Source: Rhodospirillaceae bacterium
GTDB taxonomy: Bacteria; Pseudomonadota; Alphaproteobacteria; GCA-2731375
NCBI GenBank assembly: GCA_018701215.1
Contig: JABIWH010000041.1
Span: 20,624-84,623, forward strand
Length of the DNA stretch: 64,000 bases
Reading direction: 5' to 3'
Part shown: positions 42,454 through 51,638 of the stretch, piece after piece
How positions within the stretch are numbered: position 1 is the first letter of the stretch
Layout: every line of letters begins with the position of its first letter
The notes under the pieces: generated by a model
The model's database searches: none
What the model saw: only the letters and a program-made list of their open reading frames with translations
What the model was told of the DNA's origin: nothing
Position numbers and translations under genes: made by a program

Positions 42454-43968
42454 TTACTGCTTCGGCATGCGGGCCAGCCAGATCAGGGGTATGGGAATAA
42501 TGGCCACAATCGCGAACAGACGGAAGGCGTTTATGAAGCCGATCATCGCGGCCTGGCGCTTGACCTCGGCCGAGGCGGCGGAGAGGCCCTGCACGGTGCT
42601 CAGATCCAGAACTCCCGTCACCCATGGAAAATTCAGCAACTTGGAATATTCGTTCAGCGCCAGGCCCAATTCCAAGCCGTTGATATAGGTGGAGTGGATA
42701 ACCACGGCAACACAGATGGAGATGAACAGGGAGGAAGCGAAGTTCCGCAGCATATGAAAAATCGCCGAGGCATCATCGAGGAATTCCGGCTTTACGGTGG
42801 AAAACATCAACAAGGTTAGGGGCACCCAGGTCATGCCGATGCCCAGGCCCTGTAATGCGCCGGTCCAGGCCACGCCAAAATATGTCACATTGGTATCGAA
42901 TTGCGAGATCGCGTAGCCCGAGAGCGCCTGGCAGAGAAAGCCAAAGGTCAGGGTGGCTTGAACATTCCATTGCGCCATGCGGATAACCAGCAGGAAAGAT
43001 GCCATGTTGCCCGCGCCGCGAATGGCCAACAGCATGCCGATGGTCGAGTCCGGATAGCCGCGCAGATCCTGCAGCATGGATGGCATCAATACCAAGGGTA
43101 CGAAACTCAACATCCCGAACATGAACGAGATCGCCAGCCCAATGCTATAATTTCGGTTCAGAAACAATCGTGGCCGAATAAAAGGATTTTCCGCCGTCGT
43201 GATATGAACCAGGAAGATATACAGCGCCAGGAAGGCGACGGTGCATTCGACAATGGTCTCGGAAGATTCAAACCAGTCGTTGCGCTCGCCCCGGTCAAAC
43301 ATGAATTGAAACGCCGCCAGGGCGGCGGCCAGGGCGATAAAGCCAAGCCAGTCCATGGAGGGGCCCTTGGGGCGGTTTGGCCGTTTCGTGATAAAGGCCC
43401 AAATGGCGCCATAGGTCATGGCGCCAAAGGGCACGATCATGAAGAAGACCCAGCGCCAGCTATATTCTTCCGCGATAAAGCCGCCCAGGGTCGGGCCAAT
43501 GATCGGTCCCGTGACCACGCCCACGCCCCAAAGGGCCGTCGCGAGGCCATGTTGCTCGCGGGGAAAAGTATCCAGAATAATGGCCTGGGATATGGGCACC
43601 AGCGGCGCGCCAAAGGCGCCCTGGATAACACGGTACAAGACCAGCACTTCCAGGCTGTCGGCAAGGCCGCAGAGCACGGAAGCGGTGGTAAAGCCAAAGC
43701 ACCCGATCAGCATCACCCGGCGCCTGCCAAAGCGGTTCGATAGCCAGCCGGATATGGGCGTGACCACGGCGGTCGCGACCAAATTGAAGGTGACCACCCA
43801 GGCAACCTGATCCGGCGTCGCGGACAGGGCGCCGCGCATTTGCGGCAGCACCACATTGGCGATCGTGATCGCCATGGCGTACAGCATTGTCGCGGAAGAT
43901 ACGGTGGCCAGAACAATGTACCGGCGGGAGGCAGGCGCCATCGTGGCCGGATCGGCGGTCATGGTCAT
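42454..43968 (-). CDS. MFS transporter, DHA2 (EmrB/QacA) family
   Basis: A 504-residue inner-membrane protein with about 14 hydrophobic helices. The motif SNRFGRRRVMLIG (loop 2-3) and GVVTGPIIGPTLGGFIAE (motif C-like, helix 5) identify a proton-driven multidrug exporter. No MFP partner is adjacent. It leads a three-gene leftward operon with amidohydrolase and CobW genes. Upstream lies the regulatory region shared with the CHASE4 kinase; a weak SD makes the exact start uncertain (MTMT, either Met). Confidence 0.93.
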   Translation of the reverse strand: MTMTADPATMAPASRRYIVLATVSSATMLYAMAITIANVVLPQMRGALSATPDQVAWVVTFNLVATAVVTPISGWLSNRFGRRRVMLIGCFGFTTASVLCGLADSLEVLVLYRVIQGAFGAPLVPISQAIILDTFPREQHGLATALWGVGVVTGPIIGPTLGGFIAEEYSWRWVFFMIVPFGAMTYGAIWAFITKRPNRPKGPSMDWLGFIALAAALAAFQFMFDRGERNDWFESSETIVECTVAFLALYIFLVHITTAENPFIRPRLFLNRNYSIGLAISFMFGMLSFVPLVLMPSMLQDLRGYPDSTIGMLLAIRGAGNMASFLLVIRMAQWNVQATLTFGFLCQALSGYAISQFDTNVTYFGVAWTGALQGLGIGMTWVPLTLLMFSTVKPEFLDDASAIFHMLRNFASSLFISICVAVVIHSTYINGLELGLALNEYSKLLNFPWVTGVLDLSTVQGLSAASAEVKRQAAMIGFINAFRLFAIVAIIPIPLIWLARMPKQ

Positions 43969-44072
43969 GGCGACACGATATCAGGCAATGATCCCCATGA
44001 CCGCTTAATTTTTGGCCCCGCATGGGTAGTATTTAGGTTACCGGCACCGCGCGGCAGCACGCGGCAATGCAG

Positions 44073-44147
44073 TGTAAACAAATTGACATATATCCTCTTG
44101 GCCACATAATTTGTTGCCTACAATCAGTAATGCCACATTTGTTTACA
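44073..44147 (+). promoter_or_regulatory. Strong sigma-70 promoter flanked by an 11-bp inverted repeat
   Basis: TTGACA (44083-44088), a 16-bp spacer and CATAAT (44105-44110) form a near-consensus promoter directed at the CHASE4 kinase. TGTAAACAAAT (44073-44083) and ATTTGTTTACA (44137-44147) are perfect inverted copies, one touching the -35 and the other about 20 bp after the expected start site, a typical repressor layout. Confidence 0.65.
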
Positions 44148-44186
44148 ACGGGAATTTGAATTCGCTGGGAGACTGAAACAACCGTC

Positions 44187-45857
44187 ATGGCGATCGATAT
44201 GATCAACGCCAAGCGCGAAATTCCCGCATCGGTGCCGCGGCAAGACGATACCCTGGTGCCCAGCCATGCCCTGACAGCGCAGATGCGTTTGTTGGCCGGC
44301 CTGTTGGCGGCCAGCCTTGCCCTGACGGTTGCGTTACTGTTCTGGTCGGCTCATAGCCAGGACAAAATAGCCCAGGCCAACGCGCGGCATCTTGCCAAAA
44401 CCGCCCTGAGCGTGCAGTTCAACAGCCTGCAAAAATTGTTGATCGACTATACCTGGTGGGACGAGGCCTATCAGAAATCGGCTGCGACCTTTGATCCCGA
44501 TTGGTTTGACGCGACTTTTGCCGATAGCGAATACCTTGAAGACAGTTTCGGCATTACCGGGTCGTTCCTGATCGGACCGGATGGCGCGATATTGCGGCAC
44601 ATGCTCAATTCGGAGTTGGTGGAAAATGCGCCGCGGCTGGATACATCGGTCTATTTCAGCGGCGGCATGGATCGTCTTGTCAAATCGGCACGTCGGTTGA
44701 TCGACGGCAAATTCGACGCGGCAGCCGGTTACGTCAGGATAGCTGGCCAGTATTATTTCGCGGCTGCCCGGGCCGTCCACCCCCATTCAGAGGAGTTGTT
44801 GGCCAAGGCCGCCGTGACGCCTGCCAACGCCTATATTGCAGTCTTCCTGCGGCCCTTGGACGCCGAATTAGCGCAAACCCTTGCCGAGGATTTTGGCCTC
44901 CAGGAACTGCGCCTTGTCGCCGTTGGTGATCCGGCGGCCAAGTTGCCGCTACACACCGCTGGCGGCGAGGACTTTGGCGCCATGAGTTGGACAATTGACC
45001 GGCCCAGTCGATATGTCCTGGGGGTCATCTTGCCGGGCTTGTTGTTGATCATTGTATTTATCGCCATCCTCGGCTGGTACGTCCTGAATAATATGCGGCG
45101 GCGGCAGGCGGAATTATTGCAGGCAATGCGACAAGCGCGGATGGCGGATCGTTCCAAGACGGAATTCCTGGCTAACATGAGCCATGAATTGCGTACGCCC
45201 CTGAATGCCATCATCGGCTTTTCCGAGATAATGCGGGATGAAACCTTCGGCCCCATGGAGAACAAGCATTACAAGGGCTACAGCAGCGATATCAATGATA
45301 GCGGCCGGCAACTGCTTAATATCATTGATGATGTTCTGGAACTGTCCAGGGCTGAAGCAGGCGAGGCCGTCCTGCAGGAAAGCGAGGTCGCGCTGATCAC
45401 CATTGTTGGTGCAATTCGTCAATTGATTGATATGCGGGCACGAGAAAAAGGGATAAAGCTGGAATTCGATATTCCGCCCGACCTGCCGGCAATTCTTGCC
45501 GACAGCCGCGCGGTAAAGCAAATCCTGCTCAATCTGCTTTCCAATGCGGTCAAATTCACGCCGACCGGCGGCAGCGTTAATGTGCGCGCGGCAAAAAAAA
45601 GCAATGGCGAATTGGAAATTTCAGTCTCCGATACCGGTTGCGGCATTCCGAAGAACCAATTGGACATGGTCATGCGGCCCTTTCACCAAGTTGAAGGCCC
45701 ACTTAACCGTTCGGAGGGCGGCACCGGCCTGGGTCTGCCCCTCAGCGCCTCACTGATGACCTTGCATGGCGGTAACATGCGTATCAGCAGCGAAATTGAC
45801 CAGGGTACGACAGTGTATGTCACTTTCCCCGTCGAGCGGGTGACGGGGTCTAGCTGA
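44187..45857 (+). CDS. Membrane sensor histidine kinase with CHASE4-like domain
   Basis: A 556-residue kinase. A membrane helix (about 32-53) precedes a periplasmic domain with the CHASE4 hallmark DYTWWDEAYQ; a second helix lies at about 270-295. HisKA has His333 in NMSHELRTPLN, and the ATPase has NLLSNAVKFTP, DTGCGIP and GGTGLGLPL. There is no receiver and no adjacent response regulator, so its partner is elsewhere. The SD near the ATG is weak. The promoter region carries a perfect inverted repeat. Its stop overlaps the convergent hydrolase gene by 8 bp. Confidence 0.93.
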   Translation: MAIDMINAKREIPASVPRQDDTLVPSHALTAQMRLLAGLLAASLALTVALLFWSAHSQDKIAQANARHLAKTALSVQFNSLQKLLIDYTWWDEAYQKSAATFDPDWFDATFADSEYLEDSFGITGSFLIGPDGAILRHMLNSELVENAPRLDTSVYFSGGMDRLVKSARRLIDGKFDAAAGYVRIAGQYYFAAARAVHPHSEELLAKAAVTPANAYIAVFLRPLDAELAQTLAEDFGLQELRLVAVGDPAAKLPLHTAGGEDFGAMSWTIDRPSRYVLGVILPGLLLIIVFIAILGWYVLNNMRRRQAELLQAMRQARMADRSKTEFLANMSHELRTPLNAIIGFSEIMRDETFGPMENKHYKGYSSDINDSGRQLLNIIDDVLELSRAEAGEAVLQESEVALITIVGAIRQLIDMRAREKGIKLEFDIPPDLPAILADSRAVKQILLNLLSNAVKFTPTGGSVNVRAAKKSNGELEISVSDTGCGIPKNQLDMVMRPFHQVEGPLNRSEGGTGLGLPLSASLMTLHGGNMRISSEIDQGTTVYVTFPVERVTGSS

Positions 45858-46689
45858 CGGCTTTGATATGCCGCAGCAGGGCGGCGGCGATCTGGGCCGG
45901 GTGCGACGTGGGCATGGGATGACCGGCACCCGCAATGACATGCAGCACCGCATTGGGCACATGGCTTTCTAGAACCTCACAGACGCCGCGCTCCGGTGCC
46001 GTTGTTTGCCCACCTGTGATGATCAGGGTTTCAGTCTCAAGGGCGCGCAACTCGTCTAACGTGGTTGGGTTGTTCATTTGCGCGGCGTACACCTGACGCT
46101 GGCTTTCGCTTTTCGCCAATATCTTGGCCTGGGTTTCAAGGTCCAGGCTGTCCCAGGCATCCGGGCTGCCGCGATAGTAGTTCAGAAAATCCCGCCAGGC
46201 CGTGACAGGGTCGCCGCGGTCCAAAGCGGACAGGAAGCCAGCCATGACCGACACGTACTCATCATAGGCCTCCCGCCGGCCCGCCGCTGCCAACAAGGGG
46301 CAGCCGCCCGGTTCGATCAGGCAGAGCGAGCGGACAGCGCTGCCCGCTCTTACCGCGGCACGCAGGGCAACGGCACCGCCGTAGGAATGGCCGGCTAGGT
46401 GCACAGGCGCGCCAATCGCCGCCATGACCGCAAGCACAATGTCGGCCTCGTCATCGAAGGTCAGCATGCGTGGGCGTGGCCAGGCGGCGGTCTTGCCGCT
46501 GTTGAAAAGGTCGGGCAGCACATAGCGGAAACACGTGTCTGGGGCATGCGCCGTACAATCCGCCATGGCGGCACGCACTTGCTCCCACTGGCCGCCATGG
46601 TTGGTGGCGGCGTGGACCAGCACGACCGGCGCCCCCTGTCCAAGATCGGCGTAATGGGCCGTTACGCCATGAACTGCAACGCTGGGCAC
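45850..46689 (-). CDS. Alpha/beta hydrolase
   Basis: A 279-residue hydrolase. The oxyanion region VLVHAATNHGG, nucleophile GHSYGG, acid region ETLIITGG and catalytic His in IAGAGHPMP give a complete fold. It could be an ester, lactone or C-C hydrolase. It starts with GTG after GGAG at 6 nt. It converges on the CHASE4 kinase with an 8-bp overlap, and follows a leucine-dehydrogenase-like gene by 73 bp on the same strand. Confidence 0.88.
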   Translation of the reverse strand: MPSVAVHGVTAHYADLGQGAPVVLVHAATNHGGQWEQVRAAMADCTAHAPDTCFRYVLPDLFNSGKTAAWPRPRMLTFDDEADIVLAVMAAIGAPVHLAGHSYGGAVALRAAVRAGSAVRSLCLIEPGGCPLLAAAGRREAYDEYVSVMAGFLSALDRGDPVTAWRDFLNYYRGSPDAWDSLDLETQAKILAKSESQRQVYAAQMNNPTTLDELRALETETLIITGGQTTAPERGVCEVLESHVPNAVLHVIAGAGHPMPTSHPAQIAAALLRHIKAVS

Positions 46690-46762
46690 CTGGTTCTCCA
46701 GTTGATCAATACTAAATCACCGCGACAGCCTAGCAGCAGCGGGATGCCGTGTCTGCGGCCGA

Positions 46763-47845
46763 CTATCGCGCAGCTGTCCGCAATTGCATTTCGTCCATAC
46801 CCGCCCTGCGCTTGGCGATGCGCTCTTCGGCCAGCAGGTCGGCGATTTCGTTGGTGGGACGGCCTTCGCGTTCGGCGCGTTGAAAGATCTCCGCCAAGGT
46901 ATCGTGGATGCGGGCACAATGCGCCATGGCTTCATCCCGGTTATAGGCCCGGCCTTCATGGCTGATATTGATGATACCGCCCGCATTGATCACATAATCG
47001 GGGGCATACAGGATCCCGCGCGCCGCCAGATCGGCACCGTTGCGGTCCTCGGCCAGCTGATTGTTGGCCGATCCGGCCACCACCTTGGCGGCCAGTCGGG
47101 GAATTGTCTCGTCGTTTAGAACCCCACCCATGGCGTTTGGGGCAAAAACATCCGCCGCCACGTCATAGATGGCATCCACATCCACCACCTGTGCGCCCAG
47201 ATCACGCTTGGCCCAGGCCAGACGGTCCGTATCCAGATCGGCAACGGTCAACAGAGCGCCCCTGTCGGCGAGGTATTGCGCCAAATGGCCGCCCACATGG
47301 CCCAGGCCCTGTACCGCCACATGCACATCGTGTAAATCGCCACGCCCCAATCGCGCCGCTATTGCCGCGCGCAAGCCATGGAACACGCCCCATGCGGTGG
47401 CCGGTGAAGGGTCGCCATCTCCCGCGCCGCCATCGGCGATACCTGCCACATAAGGGGTAATATTGTGAACAATTTCCATATCCGCAGGCGAAGTGCCGAC
47501 ATCTTCCGCCGTGATGTAGCGGCCGGCCAGGCTATGAACAAACCGGCCAAAAGCTTGCAGCAGCGCCGGAGTTTTTCCGCCCTGATCGGGGGCCAGGATC
47601 ACCGCCTTGCCGCCGCCGAACGACAGATCGGCCAGTGCCGCCTTATAGGTCATGCCGCGCGATAGGCGCAGCACATCATCCAGGGCAGCGTCTTCGTTGT
47701 CGTAGGACCAATAGCGGCAACCGCCCAAGGCGGGACCAAGCGTTGTATCGTGAATGGCTATAATGGCTTTGAGGCTGCTGGCCGGGTCTTGATGGAACAA
47801 AACCTGCTCATGATTACGGAAACTTTTGGCGGCGAACACGGACAT
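46763..47845 (-). CDS. Glu/Leu/Phe/Val dehydrogenase (leucine dehydrogenase-like)
   Basis: A 360-residue amino-acid dehydrogenase. The substrate-binding GGCRYW and catalytic Lys region MTYKAALADLSFGGGKAVI are intact, Asp in EDVGTSP is the catalytic-type acid, and GLGHVGGHLAQ binds NAD. It would oxidatively deaminate branched-chain or aromatic amino acids to 2-oxo acids, or run in reverse. The ATG at 47845 follows GGGGA at 8 nt. The upstream 170-bp AT-rich gap (47846-48015) holds its promoter region; no gene is seen there. Confidence 0.92.
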   Translation of the reverse strand: MSVFAAKSFRNHEQVLFHQDPASSLKAIIAIHDTTLGPALGGCRYWSYDNEDAALDDVLRLSRGMTYKAALADLSFGGGKAVILAPDQGGKTPALLQAFGRFVHSLAGRYITAEDVGTSPADMEIVHNITPYVAGIADGGAGDGDPSPATAWGVFHGLRAAIAARLGRGDLHDVHVAVQGLGHVGGHLAQYLADRGALLTVADLDTDRLAWAKRDLGAQVVDVDAIYDVAADVFAPNAMGGVLNDETIPRLAAKVVAGSANNQLAEDRNGADLAARGILYAPDYVINAGGIINISHEGRAYNRDEAMAHCARIHDTLAEIFQRAEREGRPTNEIADLLAEERIAKRRAGMDEMQLRTAAR

Positions 47846-48015
47846 TGCGAAAATCCCCAACAAGCTCTGAAAGTCAGCTTATATTTCACAGGAAATTCGT
47901 TAAAATTCAATTAGTTGACGCTAAGTTTATGCAATTCGCCAGATTCTGTCTTTACAGCTGGCCTGGGCATCTGAATGTTTCGCCGCAATATGATTATGTG
48001 AAATTATAGATCGCC

Positions 48016-49431
48016 TCAAATGATCTCGAAATAGCGCTGCAATTGCCAATCCGTCACGGCGCGGCGGCTTTGCCGCTCTTCCCAATCACGCGAGGCGGCG
48101 AAATGTTCCACGAAGGCATCGCCAAAGAGGGCCCGCGCCGGTTTCGAACCTTGCAAGTGCCGGGCCGCCTCGCCCAGGCTTTGCGGCAGGGCCAGGTGTT
48201 TCGGCTGGGGCTGATCATAGGCGTTGCCGGTGACGGGCGCGGTTGGTTCGATCTTATGTTCAATCCCCCACAGGCCCGCGCCCAGGGCGGCGGCCAGGGC
48301 CAGGTAGGGGTTGGCATCGGCGGCGGCGACCCGGAATTCGACCCGTTGCGATTTCGCCCCACCGCCGATCACGCGCAGGGCGCAGGTTCGGTTATCCAGA
48401 CCCCAGGTTGCCTCCGTCGGGGCCCAAAAGCCGGGGATCAGCCGGGTATAGGCATTCACGGTCGGCGCGATCATGGCAAGGAGTTCCGGCATCAAGGCCT
48501 GCTGCCCGCCAATAAAGTGCCGCATGGCCGGGCTGATGCCGTCCTCTGCCTTGGCATCATAAAAAGCGGATTTCCGGCCTTTGATATTATTGAGTGAGAG
48601 GTGGATATGGCCTGACTGACCGGGATAATCGGGCGACCATTTCGCCATGAAGGTCGCCATCAGGCCATGGCGCTGGGCCTCGACCTTGGCAAAGGTCTTG
48701 AACAGCGCGGCCTTGTCAGCCGCCGCCATGGCCAGATCCTTGTCGATGCTGGCCTCTAACACGCCGGGTCCGGTTTCCGTGTGCAGGCCCTCGAGCGGAA
48801 AATCCATCTCCCGGCACAGCGCCAACAAAGCGCCATGGAAATCCGCCCAGGTTGATGTGCGCAGCACCGAATAACCGAAATTGCCCGGCGTTATCGGCTG
48901 CAGATCCCGATAGCCCTTGGCGGCGGCACTCGAGGGCGTTTCATCGAACAGAAAAAATTCATACTCCAGCGCCGCCGTGGCCGCCAGCCCCATGTCCTTG
49001 GCCCGCGCCACTGTCCGGCGCAGCACGCCACGGGGGCAGACCGCCTCTGCCGAGCCGGCGAATTCGCCCAGGAACAACAGCCCCCGGCCGTCAAAATCAA
49101 ACGGTTGGTCGCGGCAGCTATCGGGCAGAATGCGCACCTGGGCGTCTGGATAGCCGGTATGCCAGCCGGTATAGGTGGTGTTGTCGTAGAGTTGATCGGC
49201 ACTGTCCCAGCCTACGATCACATCGCAGAAACCGAAACCCCCGTCCTGCCCGGTATGGTCGAGGGCGGAAAAAAATTTCTCGGCACCCATGAACTTGCCC
49301 CGCAGGATGCCGTCGGCATCGAATACACCAACCTTGACGTAGTCGAGACCCCGTTGCCGAACAATGCGCCGCGCCTGGGCGGCGGTCTTGACCGCGCGGG
49401 CCTGTAAGGCCTTGCTGGCCCCGGCGGCCAT
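48016..49431 (-). CDS. Glutamine synthetase-family protein (gamma-glutamyl amide ligase)
   Basis: A 471-residue GS-fold ligase. Metal and ATP motifs are recognisable: EYEFFLF, HTETGPGVLEAS, GQSGHIHLSL and the C-terminal VEFRVAAADANPY. It is more like the catabolic gamma-glutamylpolyamine/isopropylamide synthetase branch than housekeeping GlnA, judging by the N-terminal VKVGVFDADGILRGK and the DxxGR-type segment; the adenylylation-site loop of GlnA is not seen. It starts inside the stop of the MipA/OmpV gene (TGATG), so the two are coupled. It may work with the nearby LhgO-like oxidase or leucine-dehydrogenase-like enzyme in amine breakdown. Confidence 0.88.
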   Translation of the reverse strand: MAAGASKALQARAVKTAAQARRIVRQRGLDYVKVGVFDADGILRGKFMGAEKFFSALDHTGQDGGFGFCDVIVGWDSADQLYDNTTYTGWHTGYPDAQVRILPDSCRDQPFDFDGRGLLFLGEFAGSAEAVCPRGVLRRTVARAKDMGLAATAALEYEFFLFDETPSSAAAKGYRDLQPITPGNFGYSVLRTSTWADFHGALLALCREMDFPLEGLHTETGPGVLEASIDKDLAMAAADKAALFKTFAKVEAQRHGLMATFMAKWSPDYPGQSGHIHLSLNNIKGRKSAFYDAKAEDGISPAMRHFIGGQQALMPELLAMIAPTVNAYTRLIPGFWAPTEATWGLDNRTCALRVIGGGAKSQRVEFRVAAADANPYLALAAALGAGLWGIEHKIEPTAPVTGNAYDQPQPKHLALPQSLGEAARHLQGSKPARALFGDAFVEHFAASRDWEERQSRRAVTDWQLQRYFEII

Positions 49432-50288
49432 CAGAAGCGGTAGCCAACCATGACCGAGCCGGTGAAGAAGGCATCGCTCTCGGCCAGGGGGCTGTCGGCG
49501 GCTTGTGCCATCAGGGAGGTACCGCGCAATTCCGTGGCCACATAAAGGGCCTGGGTAAAATCATAGACCAACTGGGCGTAGGCGTTGATGTCACGAAAGC
49601 CGGCGGTCGGCGTATATTCCGAGCGGCCGGCGCGGGCGTTGGCCGCGGCGATGCCGAAATAGCTTTCCGCATAGGTGTCATCCATGAAGGTTGTGCGCAT
49701 GCCCAGGATCAGCGAAGCATTCTTCGACCAACGGCTGCCCCAGGCCACTTCTCCGTTAATCAAAGAGCCGCCATGGCCGCCGCCGACCTCCTTGCGCAGA
49801 TCACCCTTGAAGCGCCAGGAGGCAACAAAACCTTCGAAAAACAAGCCGATCTCGGTACCCAGCTCAATATCCGGCAACCCGGCCAAGCTGGGCGCGTCGG
49901 CGGCATTGCGGCCATAGTCAAAAGTAATCCTGGGGCCGGCCCGCAAGGTCCGCTTGCGCCATATGTTCCAGCCGATACCTTGCTGGGTCGAAAGGAACAA
50001 GGTGCCGGCATAATTGATATCCAACAGGGGTAACGGCTTTGACGCTATGGTGTCGGAGCCAATATATTCAGGTGCCGCCGCCGCGCCAGCGGCGATATTC
50101 ACCCGAAACGGTCCCAATTTTCCGGGCCTTGCCGGCAGCACCGCATTGGCTGCGGAGGTCCACTGCTCCCAATCATTGTAGCGGCCCTCGGCGCCGGCCT
50201 GGGTTATCGGCAAGCCCAGGGCCATCATTGGGGCAATGAGCGATGCCAACAGCGGACCCCGCCGCATACCGTTAAAAAAACCGCGCAT
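49431..50288 (-). CDS. MipA/OmpV family outer membrane protein
   Basis: A 285-residue outer-membrane barrel. Residues 1-34 form a signal peptide ending TQAGA; alternating hydrophobic strands and the final VMVGYRF with C-terminal Phe are typical of porin-like barrels. Family members scaffold murein synthases or respond to antibiotics and solutes. The chosen ATG has CAGGG 5 nt upstream. One-base coupling to a glutamine-synthetase-like gene is an unusual pairing that suggests a solute-uptake role. Confidence 0.88.
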   Translation of the reverse strand: MRGFFNGMRRGPLLASLIAPMMALGLPITQAGAEGRYNDWEQWTSAANAVLPARPGKLGPFRVNIAAGAAAAPEYIGSDTIASKPLPLLDINYAGTLFLSTQQGIGWNIWRKRTLRAGPRITFDYGRNAADAPSLAGLPDIELGTEIGLFFEGFVASWRFKGDLRKEVGGGHGGSLINGEVAWGSRWSKNASLILGMRTTFMDDTYAESYFGIAAANARAGRSEYTPTAGFRDINAYAQLVYDFTQALYVATELRGTSLMAQAADSPLAESDAFFTGSVMVGYRF

Positions 50289-50398
50289 TGATACCCTGCC
50301 TATTCTCGTTAACAAAAAGCCTTACGCGAACTATCTCATTGCTGGGCCTGGGCCGCAAGCAGCGCCCTGGTAATGCGATCGGATTGGCGCCCGCAGGC

Positions 50399-51535
50399 TC
50401 AACCAGCCAGCAGCGCACCCACATGTTCGGCGATCGCCAGAGACGAAGTCAGGCCCGGCGATTCAATGCCATAAAGATTGATTAAACCCGCGACACCATG
50501 GCTGTTAGGACCCTGGATCAGGAAATCCTCGACCCCGCCGCCCGGGCGTTGCAGCTTGGGCCGCATGCCGCTGTAGGCGGGCTGCAGCGAATCGTCCGGT
50601 AACGCAGGGTAGTAGCGGCGCACGGCTTCGTAGAAGACCGCCCCCCGGTTGGGTTCCACAACATAATCGATAGGCTGGTATAGATCTTCGACCTCGCCGT
50701 CGAGCCATTGCTGATCCGGGCCAAAACGGGCCTGGCCTCCCAAATCGACGGTCAGATGAACGCCCAGGGAGGCGGAGGCGGGCACCGGATAAATCAGCTG
50801 CGAAAATGGCTGTTTGCCAGCAAGAGAGAAATAGTTGCCCTTGCAATAATACAATGACGGTACCGTTGCCGGGTCCAGCCCATCGATGGTGCGCGCCAGG
50901 GGTTGGGCGTACAGCCCGGCGGCATTGATCAGGCGCGTGCAGGCCAATTCCATCTCGGACCCGGCGCCATCGGCGACCCGTATGGCAATGCCATCGGCCA
51001 GGACCCGGCCGCCAATGGCACGGCTGTTGAAGGCAATGACGGCGCCATGGTCCTCCGCGTCACCCTGATAGGCCAGCATCAGGCCGTGGCTGTCGATAAT
51101 GCCGGTCGAGGGCGAGACCAGCGCCCCCGTGCAGGATAGGGCCGGCTCCTGCGCCATCGCTTCCTCGGCGCTGATTTCATACAGATCATCGACGCCGTTG
51201 GCGGCGGCCTTGGTCTTGATGCCATCGAGGATTTCCAGTTCTTCGGCGGAAGTCGCAACGATCAATTTGCCACAATTGCGGTGGTCTACGCCGTGGGCGG
51301 CGCAATATTCGTACAGCTTGGCCTTGCCAGAAACACAGAACCGGGCTTTCAGGCTGTCCTTGGCGTAATAGATGCCGGCATGGATCACCTCGCTGTTGCG
51401 TGAAGAGGTGCCGCTGCCAATGATATCCGCGGCCTCCAGGACGATGACTTCATCACCGGCCATGGCCAGCTGCCGGGCGATGGCCAAGCCGACGACGCCG
51501 GCGCCAATCACGATACTGTCTACACGATCAATCAT
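50399..51535 (-). CDS. FAD-dependent oxidoreductase, L-2-hydroxyglutarate oxidase (LhgO)-like
   Basis: A 378-residue DAO-family flavoprotein. The dinucleotide motif IVIGAGVVGLAIA is at residues 9-21 and SGTSSRNSEVIHAGIYY matches LhgO/L2HGDH enzymes, as does the C-terminal GPNSHGVAGLINLYGIESPGLTSSLAIAE. It would oxidise L-2-hydroxyglutarate or a similar 2-hydroxy acid and pass electrons to quinone or O2. No clear SD precedes the ATG. It is leftward, upstream of the MipA/GS pair by 110 bp, and divergent from a DUF3179 gene. Confidence 0.9.
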   Translation of the reverse strand: MIDRVDSIVIGAGVVGLAIARQLAMAGDEVIVLEAADIIGSGTSSRNSEVIHAGIYYAKDSLKARFCVSGKAKLYEYCAAHGVDHRNCGKLIVATSAEELEILDGIKTKAAANGVDDLYEISAEEAMAQEPALSCTGALVSPSTGIIDSHGLMLAYQGDAEDHGAVIAFNSRAIGGRVLADGIAIRVADGAGSEMELACTRLINAAGLYAQPLARTIDGLDPATVPSLYYCKGNYFSLAGKQPFSQLIYPVPASASLGVHLTVDLGGQARFGPDQQWLDGEVEDLYQPIDYVVEPNRGAVFYEAVRRYYPALPDDSLQPAYSGMRPKLQRPGGGVEDFLIQGPNSHGVAGLINLYGIESPGLTSSLAIAEHVGALLAG

Positions 51536-51638
51536 GGCGCGCAACTTGGCCCGCCGAAAGGTTCAGGTCAAGAAGCTGTGACTTGCACGCGATCAATTGG
51601 GCGGCGAACATGGCGGAAAATTCATTGGAGGTACTATC

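Noticed and set aside
46704..46715. TTGATCAATACT near the alpha/beta hydrolase start
   Set aside because: It contains a TTGATCAA palindrome but does not fit TTGAT-N4-ATCAA spacing, so it was not called an Fnr box.
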